NCBI GenBank assembly: GCA_947646735.1
Contig: CANTFK010000752.1
Location: 1 to 64,000, forward strand
Direction: 5' to 3'
Length of the DNA stretch: 64,000 nucleotides
DNA from: Peronospora farinosa
Lineage: Eukaryota > Oomycota > Peronosporomycetes > Peronosporales > Peronosporaceae
Positions within the stretch are counted from its first letter, which is position 1. Every line of letters starts with the position of its first letter. The position numbers were made by a program, and so were the translations under genes. Below the pieces are notes generated by a model, which was given only the letters and a program-made list of their open reading frames with translations, was not told the DNA's origin and ran no database searches. Of the stretch, positions 22,553-33,238 are shown one piece after another.

Positions 22553-24382
22553 ATGGGCTCGAATAGCGCCATGGATGACGAGTTACACCCAGTAATGGAC
22601 ATGAAAACTGCCGCTGGTCGGCGGCTGCTTGGTGAAAGTAAAGGATTACGGAGAGATCGATTGGCGTCTATCAGTTCATCCGGATACTCGGATGCGTCAT
22701 CCGTTGATGATGTACTCGGTACGGCACTAGAACTGCCTCCGCATCTTCGTAATCATTTGGTGAGCGTGGCGCACCGCAATTTACCGCCTGTGACTTCACT
22801 CGAAGGCGAGCTACTACCACCAATTGATCATCTACGACCGCCGCCAATGCGTATTCCGCTTCTGCCAGAGAACATGAAGATGGAGCCGATTCCAGGCATT
22901 AATCAACGACGGCAGACTAAACGTGTCATTGTATGTGGAGCTGGCATTATCGGTTTAACGACATGTTATTATCTAGCAAAAGAGGGACATGAAGTATTGT
23001 GTGTAGAAAAGGAAAGGGGTGTAGGAACACAAGTGAGTTTTTGTAATGGCGCTTTCTTAGACCCAGCCCTTTATGCGAGTTGGTCCGATGTGACAAATCT
23101 TCGCAAAGGGATCAGTTCCCGTCGAGGACATACAAACCATCGGCATTCTTCAAGTACGACAACGGCAACCGATGGCAACAGTGTAACCGTCAATGGAGGT
23201 CCAGCTGCAGCAGCGGCATCGAGTTCATCAACAGATATTACCGTATCCATGCGGCCAGTACGAGGAGCGGCATTGAAGTTGCCGTCAAGGGAAAAACCCA
23301 TGAAAATCGAAATGTCTGCGTTTCGAGACACCAAGTTTTGGAAATGGGGACTGCAATTCTGGCACAATTCTAAAAAAGGTCGTTCTAATGAACATAGTCG
23401 CACAATTCGAGAATTGGGTTTTTACAGCATGTTAAAGTTGCGGGAATTACAGGCAAATACTAAAAAAGGGGAAATCGTCATGGACCAAACAGCACAAGGT
23501 ACGATCGAAATTTTTAGAAGTCACAGGGAATTGGAGGTAACGTTACAAAGCGATCGAAGTGCCCATCTGTTGGAATTGGGGATGGACTTGCAACCACTTA
23601 GTGCAACGCAAGCTCATAATTTAGAACCAACCTTACGATCCGAAATGTACGCACCTGGGGCAATTTTGTCGGCTTTTGGGACCAGTGGAGATGTGCACAA
23701 AATGTGTCAATCACTGTACCGTTTGTGTATGCGGCAAGGTGTAATGTTTCGGTTTAATACCGAAGTGCAACATGTTTTGACGGATAAAACATCTGTGATT
23801 GCACTGCAAACAAGGAGAGGGTCTTTGATTGAAGGAGATGAGTTTGTTCTAGCTCTTGGTAATTCTACTGCACCTGTGGCAAAACGAGCAGGGATCAAAT
23901 TGGCAATTTATTCGGTCAAGGGGTATATGCTGTCTATTCCAGTGGCTACAGGTTTTCGTGCACCAATTCACAACATTTATGCTGGTGGATATGCACTAGT
24001 TGCACCTTTGGGCAAGTCTCTATTGCGAGTTTCCGGTGGTGTCGATTTCGTGAGTCAAAAAAAGACGAGCGACGTATCACCGCGTGATCAGAAAAAGCGT
24101 TACGATTGGCTATTGGGTCAAGTCAAAGTCATGTTTCCAGAAGGCTATTTGGATGTGGCTAAGATGCGTACACATACTTGCTGGCGTCCGGTAACAGCAG
24201 ACGATGTGCCTCTTATTGGTCGTACAAAGGTTCGAAATTTGTACGTAAATGCTGGCCACGGCTCAAAGGGATGGACACTTTCATTTGGTGCCGGGGCAGT
24301 ACTTGCTGATGAGATTAGTGGGCGGCGACCACAGCTTGACATGACAAAATTTGCTCCCGACCGCTTTGGCTTTTTCGGTTGA
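22553..24382 (+). CDS. DadA-like FAD-dependent D-amino acid dehydrogenase/oxidoreductase
   Basis: Single exon, 609 aa from the first ATG; the frame stays open to a GTG at 22499 and a second ATG lies at 22571. After a 120-residue N-terminal extension of unknown function the Rossmann FAD site appears: RVIVCGAGIIGLTTCYYLAK with GxGxxG at 129-134, then CVEKE and the SFCNGA turn. The C-terminal signature TCWRPVTADDVPLIGR, then YVNAGHGSKGW and GAGAVLADEISGR, is typical of DadA (small-subunit type), which removes the amino group of D-amino acids. A Ser/Thr/Ala-rich insert (about residues 195-235) after the FAD domain looks like a surface loop. No clear targeting signal is seen. The substrate is not determinable; glycine or sarcosine oxidase relatives are the alternative. 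Confidence 0.82.
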   Translation: MGSNSAMDDELHPVMDMKTAAGRRLLGESKGLRRDRLASISSSGYSDASSVDDVLGTALELPPHLRNHLVSVAHRNLPPVTSLEGELLPPIDHLRPPPMRIPLLPENMKMEPIPGINQRRQTKRVIVCGAGIIGLTTCYYLAKEGHEVLCVEKERGVGTQVSFCNGAFLDPALYASWSDVTNLRKGISSRRGHTNHRHSSSTTTATDGNSVTVNGGPAAAAASSSSTDITVSMRPVRGAALKLPSREKPMKIEMSAFRDTKFWKWGLQFWHNSKKGRSNEHSRTIRELGFYSMLKLRELQANTKKGEIVMDQTAQGTIEIFRSHRELEVTLQSDRSAHLLELGMDLQPLSATQAHNLEPTLRSEMYAPGAILSAFGTSGDVHKMCQSLYRLCMRQGVMFRFNTEVQHVLTDKTSVIALQTRRGSLIEGDEFVLALGNSTAPVAKRAGIKLAIYSVKGYMLSIPVATGFRAPIHNIYAGGYALVAPLGKSLLRVSGGVDFVSQKKTSDVSPRDQKKRYDWLLGQVKVMFPEGYLDVAKMRTHTCWRPVTADDVPLIGRTKVRNLYVNAGHGSKGWTLSFGAGAVLADEISGRRPQLDMTKFAPDRFGFFG

Positions 24383-25009
24383 GTTTGAAGTTGCTTCATA
24401 TGATTTTTTAAGCTATTTGAAAATTCGCCACCATACATCGAGAGTGAGTCATGATAGAGGAGTGGGATTTTGGACGTCACGGCTTTTTCTTCTCTTGATC
24501 AGAGTTACAAAGGGGATGGAGCGTCGCTGGGGAAGGTTTGTATAGAGAATAGATAAGTTCAGCCTTCCCTAGCCCAACTGCTCGATTGGATAGCAGTACG
24601 CGCTGTGATGTTTGATGCCATGCTTCTAGTCGTATTTTGTTATTACTTTCGTGCGACATTAATTAATTTGCATTCAATTACTATTTTGTTGCCTATAAAT
24701 AGACTGTTGTTTCTCTAGTGTGCTGTTGTGTTATGAAATTTTACAAGATAATTACTGTAATCGTGTATTCAGAGATTTAAGCGCCTCGTCGCACGTTACT
24801 AACGTTGACGTCGTCATTTCCTACAGCTCCTTTACGTCTATCCAAATCAATTTTAAAAGGTTTCTATCGCTTCCTATCTGTTCAAATTTGTTCTAAATTC
24901 ATGTGGTTCACTTCTTCGAACCATAGAAACGCCAGCTTCGAATTTAAAGTGCCAAGATCCGAAGATATTGGCGTCATTCGATAAGCTATTTCGAGAGCTA
25001 AAGCTTTAC
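24383..25009. other. Intergenic, no gene seen
   Basis: 627 bp between two codirectional genes; AT-rich, with no clear element. TCGTCATTTCCTACAG at about 24811 weakly resembles an initiator. Confidence 0.6.
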
Positions 25010-26197
25010 ATGGTAGTAGATAGTAATAATACCAATCACATGGCTGCGTTCAGTGTGTCCCTATCGCCTTTGCTACCAAGCTCCGTGGAAGATGAGACGC
25101 CGCCCGGCAGAGACGAGGGAAAACGTGTGCGTTTTCAGCCTGCATTCCAGCCCACCCACACCGTTTTCACCCCCAAATTGAGTGAAACTGGCTCTTTGCG
25201 ATACCGTAAACCAGACGATCGCATGGTCGGTAGCACGAGTCTAGCGCCTCCAAGTTCCGTCTCTTCGATTGCGCAACCGAATTATGACGACTTTCTGCGA
25301 CGTGTGAGCGTTGTACTGTATCAACATATCAGACGTTGTGAGAAGCGACATCGCGAACAGCAACGTAGCGGTAATACTGGGGGAATGACAAACGCCATTA
25401 CTGCAGCTGTTTCTGCTCTTACGACATTGGAACATCGACCTTTGAATGTATACGGATCCTCCAATCATACATCGGAAACAGCAACGTTTCATGCGGAATC
25501 GTTGACTTGTTTATCAGATTCGGAAGGAGATGAAGATACACAGGAATTAAATACTACAAACTCAAGTACTATTTCGTCTCCGAAACTACTGGATTTACCC
25601 GTGGAGGAAATTTTTTGTGAAGAACATTTCGTTACTCCTCAGTATAAGTATACTTTTGTGAGATTGCCAAGAGTGCATCCGATGACGGTGTATAGAATGG
25701 AAAAGATTACGTCAAAAAGACATGTGCCCAGTGTGGATGAAATTTTTCGATTCTGTAAGAATTTATTCAATAAGGCACAATTGAGTGCAGAGTGCACTAT
25801 TGTATGTCTGATCTACATTGAGAGAGTTATGGAGCAAGCTAATGTACCACTAGTAGCGGCTACATGGAAACCAATTGTACTTTGTGGTTTGCTCTTGGCA
25901 TCGAAAGTGTGGCAAGATTTAAGCTCATGGAATGTCGAGATCAGCAATATCTATCCACAATTTTCGCTGCACTCGATCAATCGACTGGAGCGGCTATTTC
26001 TGCATCATATCCAGTGGGATCTCTATATTTCCGCAACGGTGTATGCCAAGTACTATTTTGCACTCCGATCACTAACAGAAAAGAAAAATTTCAGACGTCG
26101 GTATAATTATACGATGCGTGTGGACCCACCCAACTCAAAAAGACTTGAAGAACGAAGTGCAGCAATCAAGCACGAACTGTATTCCAAGAGTCTCTGA
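25010..26197 (+). CDS. Cyclin Y-like (PHO80-type) cyclin
   Basis: Single exon, 395 aa from the first ATG (a second in-frame ATG follows at 25040). The N-terminal half is low-complexity and Ser/Thr/Pro/Asp-rich, without domains. A cyclin box covers residues 241-351: SVDEIFRFCKNLF, SAECTIVCLIYIERVM, LLLASKVWQDLSSWN, LERLFLHHIQWDL and VYAKYYFALRSL. The last blocks are close to animal cyclin Y, which activates PFTAIRE/PCTAIRE kinases, often at the plasma membrane through N-myristoylation. No MG myristoylation start is present at either ATG, so membrane anchoring is not supported. The partner kinase is not in the window. Confidence 0.85.
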   Translation: MVVDSNNTNHMAAFSVSLSPLLPSSVEDETPPGRDEGKRVRFQPAFQPTHTVFTPKLSETGSLRYRKPDDRMVGSTSLAPPSSVSSIAQPNYDDFLRRVSVVLYQHIRRCEKRHREQQRSGNTGGMTNAITAAVSALTTLEHRPLNVYGSSNHTSETATFHAESLTCLSDSEGDEDTQELNTTNSSTISSPKLLDLPVEEIFCEEHFVTPQYKYTFVRLPRVHPMTVYRMEKITSKRHVPSVDEIFRFCKNLFNKAQLSAECTIVCLIYIERVMEQANVPLVAATWKPIVLCGLLLASKVWQDLSSWNVEISNIYPQFSLHSINRLERLFLHHIQWDLYISATVYAKYYFALRSLTEKKNFRRRYNYTMRVDPPNSKRLEERSAAIKHELYSKSL

Positions 26198-27744
26198 GAT
26201 ATGCGTAAGATTATTGATTTGAGTAACATCCCGAAATGTGTTATCGGTCATGCTCTTTAGTTTGTTTCAGTGCTATAAACAAATCGTGGGTACGACGACA
26301 AAATACCGCTGGCTTTCTTGGCGTACTATGGACACTCTTTATTTGATTACCTTGGCTTTACATATGTGTCAAAAGCATCAACTATATTATCATATGGTGT
26401 GCATCCAAAAAGTGCGGAGTGAGCAGGACACTAGTATTGCGCTCGAAACAACATCCAGAGATTTTATTATAAGTCGGAGTCTGGAATATGCCTAAAAATT
26501 GTCTCAAAGGTTCCTACAGAACTATTGCACCACAGCTTTTTTCTAAGAACTTACAAAAAGAATGCTTAAGACAAGATACCCATCGACACAAGAACCGAGC
26601 TGGAACATCCCAAGCCAAAACAACCTAATAAAAGGGTTAATTTTCCAAGCAAAATTATCTTAAGGATCGAATACGTCAGCTACAAGCACAAACAATTCAA
26701 AAGCAATACACAGAATTAGGTCATTGACGAATGATTTAAAAGACAACGGACTTTGTCACGGCCTGCATTCAGCTGAGCGTAGCAACAAAGAATCTTCCAA
26801 AACGCCTCCTCTTACCCCCAAGCCTGTGTCAAACTATAGTTTAGCACCAACACATCACCTACTTGGAAGCTCTAGAATTGATATAATGTCCCACAAACAC
26901 AAATATTACAATTGGTTTTGAATAACAACAAATTCACGAAAAGTCCTCAAAAATCACCTCAAACAATGAACTGAGTCTTTGGTCAGGAGATGGTGCGAAC
27001 GAGCTATTGCAATACACAAACTGCACACAATAACATAGGAAATTACATATAAAAATTGTGTGAAGTAAGCCAGCTGTTTTTCTTTCTTTACCAGCGCGTC
27101 GGTTTCTTTTAGGCGAAGTTGTTTTTTCAAAAATTTGTACACCTAAATTTTCGTATCGTTGTCAATCACCCAACAATCATTTCGCCCACTTGATAAAAAT
27201 CTGATTCCACCCACCACACTAAGCTGATCATAACCTCCAACTGTAAACTTCGTACGCTTCATCAGTGGCGCATTGCCCACCGCCACAAACTGCAGCGTTA
27301 CTGCCATAAAACCGGTAAACAGAATGGTATAATTTTCTCAACCTCCGAAACATATCATTGCATCCAACAAACTTCCGGTCCATACAGAGATGCCAGTCTT
27401 TTTATTCGTTTTTATTCCGTATGCGACTAACCTTTAGCGGGTCCCAGCGGTCGTACAATTGCAGTATCATTTGACACAGTCGCAGTCAATTCCGCCATCT
27501 TTAGATCAATACAAGTTAGAAATATCGCTCGATGGTACCGTTTCTTATACTGAGAATACCGGTACCTATTCATCATAGAAATAGATCATCGTTTCTAATT
27601 TAACGAATTCGAGAAGTTCTTCGCACCCACTTCCTCATTTCCAACCCTTTTTCGTCCTATTTTGGGACTTTTTTCCATTTCGTCATAACGTTTTCTGCAT
27701 CAGCTCCCGTTTATTCCTCCGACTCGGACACAGATTTGGACACC
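26198..27744. other. Intergenic, no gene seen
   Basis: 1.55 kb with scattered short frames only, none with a recognisable motif. The last 120 bp before the next gene are pyrimidine-rich. Confidence 0.6.
27633..27650 (+). promoter_or_regulatory. Possible oomycete initiator plus flanking promoter region
   Basis: CCTCATTTCCAACCCTTT closely follows the oomycete GCTCATTYYNCAWTTT pattern and sits 95 bp before the ATG at 27745. Confidence 0.4.
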
Positions 27745-29345
27745 ATGTACACGCCTGTAAGCGAGTCTGATCCAATGCTTGTAAGCCCTCGAGATGGCAA
27801 GGATCACCCTTCGAATGCTGCTGTCAAGACTCTTCGTCTTGAAGCTCCAGCACCTAAATGTAACGATGGTATTTTCGCCTTTATTTTCCTGCTAAATGTC
27901 ACTATTGTAGGCACTTTAGCCTTTTGGAAAGGAGTACCTGCTTTAAAAGAAGACATGGGTAAAAGTCGGAGTGATGGTCGTGTTCCCCAAGGGCATTCCA
28001 TAGCCTGGACAATGATTGGTCTATTGTGTCTCATTGGACTGGCTCTTTCATGTACATGGATGAAACTCTTGATGACATATGCAAGTTCAATGATTAGGGT
28101 TGCACTTTGGTTAAATGTAGCCATGGTGGTAATCTTTGCCATTTCGACACTATCTGTCAATATCTGGGCAGCTCTTGTCTTTTTCTTTTTCGCTGCAATT
28201 AATGTCTGCTATATTTATCTAGTACAGAATCGGATTGGCTTTGCATCTGCCAATTTAAAAGCAGCATGTGCAGGGTTGCAGCAACATTCTGCAATTTTTG
28301 GATTGGCTTTTTTTCTCGTGATCCAGCAACTTGCTTGGATGTTGTTATGGGGTCTTGCAAGTTTAGGAATGCACCGGATTTTTATGGAAGCTGATCCAAA
28401 CTGTGATCGAGAAATTGAACTTGCAAGTCGTGGACGGAACCATGGAGGACTTTGTGTCGGATTTCCAGCTTATGCAGCTTTATTTTACATGCTCGTGAGT
28501 GTCTATTGGGGTCAACAAGTATTGCAGAATATTTTGACTTGTACGACCGCAGGGGTCATTGCAACGTGGTGGTATCAGCCCAATTCACAAAAGGCGACAT
28601 TGGGAGCACTGTATCGTTCGGTGACGACAAGTTTTGGATCCATTTGTTTCGGGTCATTGATTGTGGCGGTTCTTCAAGCATTGAGAACTATGGCGAATAC
28701 GGCTAGACGTCGTGCTAGTGAGGAAAATAATGGGGGACTGGTGTGTTTGGCGTGTTTGGCTGAATGCATATTGAGCTGCCTGGCGAACATTGTGGAATAC
28801 ATAAACCAATGGGCGTACGTGTACGTTGGTGTGTACGGCTACCCGTTCCGCACAAGTGGGAAAGCGGTCATGGATTTGTTTACTAACCGTGGTTGGACGG
28901 CGGTGATTAATGATGACTTGACGTCAAGTGCACTTTCGTTTGGGGCTTTGGGCGTTGGTGTTGTGACGTGCTGTATTGGACTTCTTATGGTGCGTTTTTC
29001 ACCTGTGGAGTGGTTTACGGCTTTGGGCTCTCGTATGGGCGTATACGGAACGATGGCCTTGATCGGCTTTACGGTGGGAATTAGCATGGCCTTGATCCTG
29101 GCACATGTAATCATTGCCGCTCTTCACACCATCTTTGTTTGTTTCGCGGAGGTACGATTTACCCTCGAGTCCTTGAAAGTTACTATGAGTTCGCACTAAC
29201 GGTGTTTTTGATAATTAATGTGTTGTTTTATCAGGACCCAGTTGCGTTTAACCGCAACCATCCAAAGGAATACGAAGACCTCGTGGCTGGTTGGCGTCAG
29301 TTCCACGGGGATGCGTTGCTGTCCGCTTATGGAGGATCCGTCTAA
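27745..29345 (+). CDS. Choline-transporter-like protein (SLC44/Pns1 family)
   Basis: Two exons, 27745-29151 and 29235-29345, with an 83-bp intron (donor GTACGA, acceptor ATCAG); 505 aa. Without the second exon the protein ends in intron translation. There are about ten membrane segments, the first near residue 40. Family marks in the C-terminal half are CLACLAECILSCLANIVEYINQWAYVY, YGYPFRTSGKAVMDLF, GWTAVINDDLTS and, across the intron, CFAED..HP. Yeast Pns1 and animal CTL1 are the nearest well-known relatives. The transported substrate is choline or ethanolamine in animals, but uncertain for Pns1-type proteins. Plasma or organelle membrane location is inferred. Confidence 0.87.
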
Positions 29346-29831
29346 AGTATGGCTTAATGCGAAAGGCTCGCCTGTGTATGCTGTGGTTGGTAACCAGAAT
29401 TAATGAAACTTCAGTGAATCTGAATATCGGGTGGGCTTGCATGTATCGTGTGCTTTATCTCGATCAGTAACTAAACGTTTCCACTCTTTGAGACGCTCAT
29501 TGGGAACGAAAACTTTGCGAAGAGTAAAAAAACAGTTAGTGGGTGGGCGACAAGAAGGTCGGTTTTATCGCCATTCCTCCCATATATTGGGAACCTCGTT
29601 ATTGAACAACACCCTTTTTATAACCTCTTCGTAGTATTCACATAACAACGACCTTGGTCTTTTTATGCTGCCAGTTTATTACACAAGAGAGACATTTCTT
29701 TTCTTTGATTCCATCTGGAAGTTGCTCCATCTCTTTTGTCTAGCGCAACATAAACGTATCTTACGTTGCTTGGATCCCACATAAAATCTGAGAATATTTT
29801 GAAGAGCTCCATTCGGTTCAACTTGTCTACC
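29346..29831. other. Intergenic, no gene seen
   Basis: 486 bp between two codirectional genes; contains only short shadow frames. Confidence 0.6.
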
Positions 29832-31661
29832 ATGACGTCTCATATGGAAAATAGTGCATTACAAAGTAATTCTTATCACTCAGTATCCGAGTCAATTATT
29901 CATAGCAATGCACAAGTACAGAAAACACAACGTTTTAATCTTCTATCAATGTGGCAACGTCAAGAACTTACTGACGTGATTCTCGTGCTACAAGTTGAAC
30001 CACATGACGTTGCAAAAGAAATTGCTGCCCATCGAGTTGTTTTATCTGCTGCAAGTCCTTTTTTCCATGCACTTTTTACTAATGGAATGAAAGAATCGTG
30101 GCAGATTTTACCTCGTATTCCATTGCCTGGTATTTCTATTACTGCATTTAATGAACTAGTACGATACATGTACATGGGAGAATTAACAATTGCAGGAGAT
30201 ACAATCCTATCAGTATTAGATGCAGCTAATCGACTTGAACTACAGGAAGTTGTGGAGATTTGTTGCAAACAATTGATGCTCGAGCTGAATGTGACCAACT
30301 GTGTAGATATCTACATTTGTTGCGAACAGCTCCAGATGAGACCTGCTTGTAGGTTATTAGCTCAAGCTGCCCGGTCCATGATTGATACTTTCTTTTATGA
30401 GGTATATCAGAGCGAAAGTTTCAAGACTTTGTCGTTAGAGGCCGTGATGAAGATTTTACGACATCATGAACATTCAGTGGATTATTGTACGGATGATGCA
30501 GCGGTTAAAGCTTGGATGATGCATGACCCCATGACTAGACAGAGACAAGTGTCGGTTGTGTTGCAATCTCCGCAGAAATGGAAAAACAATGGAAACGAAG
30601 CGGGACAAATACTTACAAGTCGATGGAATAGTGATACTGCTATGGTCTATGACAAAAGGAAGACATCGTTGGAGGTTGAGGATGATATGATGAATTTGGA
30701 CATTGTGGATACCGAGGAAAGTATCAAGCAGCAACTCACGCCGACCATTTTCGTGATGGGAGGTTTCAATAATCCTGGTGCGTTAAGTACAGTGGAATAT
30801 CTGGACTTTCATCGTGGTGAATGGTACCCCGCTGCATCAATGACAACTCGGCGTTCTTATAGTGGCGTTGCTGTTACGAGAGATAACAAGATATTTGTCA
30901 TGGGAGGAACAAGTAGTAGCTCGCACCATCACAAGAGTATGGAAAGATACGATCCGGATACGAATCGATGGATAACAATGCCATCGATGAAAAAGGCTCG
31001 TAGTTATCTTGGAGCAACAATTGTTGGGAATTTTATCTACGTCGTTGGAGGGTTTAATGGTCATGCTCATTTGTCGTCGGTCGAGCGCTTTGATCTCGAA
31101 AAACATGAATGGGAGCTAATGCCTCACTTAATGACAGGACGTAGTGGACTAGCAGTTGTTACACTGAATGGACTTGTATATGCTATCGGTGGATATGATG
31201 GTAGAAAACATTTGAAAAGCATGGAAGTTTTTGATCCTGATACGAATGAATGGATATCTGGTGCTAGTATGCGTTATGCAAGGAATGGTCCTGCAGCGAT
31301 AGTACAAGAAGAGAATAATAGTATTCTTGTCTTTGGAGGTGAATCTCGTCATGGGGCACGGATGAATACAAGTGAAGAATTGGATTTAAATAATGGAACA
31401 TGGACAGATGTGGATACATTTGCCGATTGTCGAAGTGGTCACGTTGCCGTGAGTTTTTTGAATGAAACATTCTTGTTTTGTATGGGAGGATCCAATAAGA
31501 AAGATGAGTATCTCGATACAGTACATCGATATGATTTTTTATCCAAGCAATGGACACTTTATTCGCCGATGAATGCACAACGTTGTGGCTTGAATGTAGC
31601 TGTAGTAAAGACGTCACCCTATGCTGAATGTTTTACAGCACAAAAGGTGAAGGAACAATAA
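29832..31661 (+). CDS. BTB-BACK-kelch protein, likely Cullin-3 substrate adaptor
   Basis: Single exon, 609 aa from the ATG at 29832 (the frame is open 66 bp further up, without ATG). The BTB domain is at about 46-153 (ELTDVILVL, AHRVVLSAASPFFHALF, FNELVRYMYMGEL). A BACK-like helical stretch follows, with NCVDIYICCEQLQM, then a variable linker with predicted charge. Six kelch repeats at about 300-600 show the GG doublet and spaced Y/W (FVMGGFNN, FVMGGTSS, YVVGGFNG, YAIGGYDG, LVFGGES, FCMGGSNK). In animals such KLHL proteins present substrates to CUL3 ubiquitin ligases; the target is unknown. The one-exon layout and length match the family. Confidence 0.9.
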   Translation: MTSHMENSALQSNSYHSVSESIIHSNAQVQKTQRFNLLSMWQRQELTDVILVLQVEPHDVAKEIAAHRVVLSAASPFFHALFTNGMKESWQILPRIPLPGISITAFNELVRYMYMGELTIAGDTILSVLDAANRLELQEVVEICCKQLMLELNVTNCVDIYICCEQLQMRPACRLLAQAARSMIDTFFYEVYQSESFKTLSLEAVMKILRHHEHSVDYCTDDAAVKAWMMHDPMTRQRQVSVVLQSPQKWKNNGNEAGQILTSRWNSDTAMVYDKRKTSLEVEDDMMNLDIVDTEESIKQQLTPTIFVMGGFNNPGALSTVEYLDFHRGEWYPAASMTTRRSYSGVAVTRDNKIFVMGGTSSSSHHHKSMERYDPDTNRWITMPSMKKARSYLGATIVGNFIYVVGGFNGHAHLSSVERFDLEKHEWELMPHLMTGRSGLAVVTLNGLVYAIGGYDGRKHLKSMEVFDPDTNEWISGASMRYARNGPAAIVQEENNSILVFGGESRHGARMNTSEELDLNNGTWTDVDTFADCRSGHVAVSFLNETFLFCMGGSNKKDEYLDTVHRYDFLSKQWTLYSPMNAQRCGLNVAVVKTSPYAECFTAQKVKEQ

Positions 31662-31819
31662 ATGTACAAACAATAATAATGGTCTTTGCCCGAAGAAGGA
31701 CTACAATAATATGGACAATTTATTGGACACATCGACGAGTATTTAATTTAATACGCTATAATTTTTGTCGACAATTATTGTGATACAATCTCTTTTCCAT
31801 TTATTACCCAAAATAACAA

Positions 31820-32355
31820 ATGGCTGACGGTTACGATCCCCAAAAGTCTCGCGTAGCGGAAGACACGTTGGCTGATTTTCTTCGTGCACCACTTACCGGT
31901 GACTTGACAGAGGTGCCTGGTATTGGTAAAGCGGCAGTTACAAAGCTTAGTGAATCAGACGAGGACGGGGAAGAGGCCGTTACGAACACATTTCAACTCA
32001 TCGGCAAGTTCCTCATGCTCAAGGTACGATGGGGGTACATTTTTCTGAGACGGGGTAGGGATCCTAATTTTTATTTTGGGTTTTTGTTTTTTTACGATAT
32101 ATAGGAAAATTCCGATGATCATGACGATGGAATGATTGATTGTGCGGCTCATTGTGATGCCTTTTGGTTCTGGCTCAAGTCTAAGGGCATTACAGCCTAC
32201 AGAAGGTAAATGTGACTATTGTTCTTGTTTGTAGGTTACTAAAGAGACTGATACTTGTCTTTTTTGTGGTTTTATTTAGTGGTATTGTCATGGCCATTGC
32301 AGAAAAAGTAAACACGATGCTGCCTGGTATTTATGATGCAGCAGAGTTCCAGTAG
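31820..32355 (+). CDS. Small helix-hairpin-helix protein resembling barrier-to-autointegration factor (BAF)
   Basis: Three exons, 31820-32023, 32105-32205 and 32280-32355. The introns are 81 and 74 bp (GTACGA..ATATAG; GTAAAT..TTTAG), giving 126 aa. A helix-hairpin-helix-like VPGIGKAAVTKL lies at 32-43, followed by FQLIGKFLMLK at 58-68 and FWFWLKSKGI in exon 2. The order (GIG, then LG-FL-LK, then F-WLK) is that of animal BAF, a small DNA-bridging protein of the nuclear envelope that binds LEM-domain proteins. An acidic insert (SDEDGEE, DDHDDG) is extra. Family membership is by eye; another HhH family is possible. A structure prediction compared with BANF1 would decide. Confidence 0.55.
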
Positions 32356-33238
32356 AGCAACAGCAGATAAAGACTCAAAGCAAAGATGAGGAGGAGGAGC
32401 AACAAATACATTCTGACGTACGTGGTCATTTTCACGAGCAGATGTGGGAGCTAGTAGAGCTCAAATGTTCTTGACTCAGGAGAGAAAAATCAATGGAGAG
32501 AAACGAATTTGTTTGGTTCGTGCTTTCTCTCTCTCTCTCTCTCTCTTACTTGTTGTGTACATCTCCACATCGAGAAGGTCATTGTGGGATCATGTGTCGG
32601 TGTCGTGATGTGCGATGATCCATGTGTCGCTGTCATCTTCGCCGCTGATATCTGTGTGAGCACTGGCGACCAATTTGTGCGCTCCTTTGTCTCGTTTAAT
32701 AACATCCACCTGTCGCGTTTCAACCCGAGGCAGCCTTCCCTTTCAGCTCAATTGTGTATTGCCATCATCACCTGCCTTCTTTAGTGCATGCATCCTGAAA
32801 TCTCCAATGCAAAAGCTTAACAGCGTATCCTGACGCACCCGAACGACTCGGTAGACTACCACAATGCCCAAATTCCACGCAGTTTAACGAAAAACTTGTG
32901 GCCTGTTGACGACTCAACAAAAGATGGCAGGACTTGTTTGAGCAGGCACAAGAATACGACCTCAACGTTGATGTATATGTCACTGCACGACTATTCTTCC
33001 ATGGAAAACACCTTCGAGTTCAAGTAACTCAAGCGCTGGTCACTGTCCGTTCTCCCACGTAAAAAAGAATCGTATCTCCCAGGACGACGAAGACGAGGCT
33101 GTGAGCTCGTTGCTAGACAGATCAAAGTGGAAGAAAGAAAGCGTAAGATTCGACACAGTAGACAAAAAAACTAACTGACATTACCGAAGTGTACCTTAAG
33201 CATGGTCGGCCAATCGAGACCATCGTCTCAAGCATAAT
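32356..33238. other. Convergent intergenic region with CT microsatellite
   Basis: 883 bp between two convergent genes. A (CT)n run of about 22 bp lies at 32527-32548. No gene is recognised. Confidence 0.6.
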
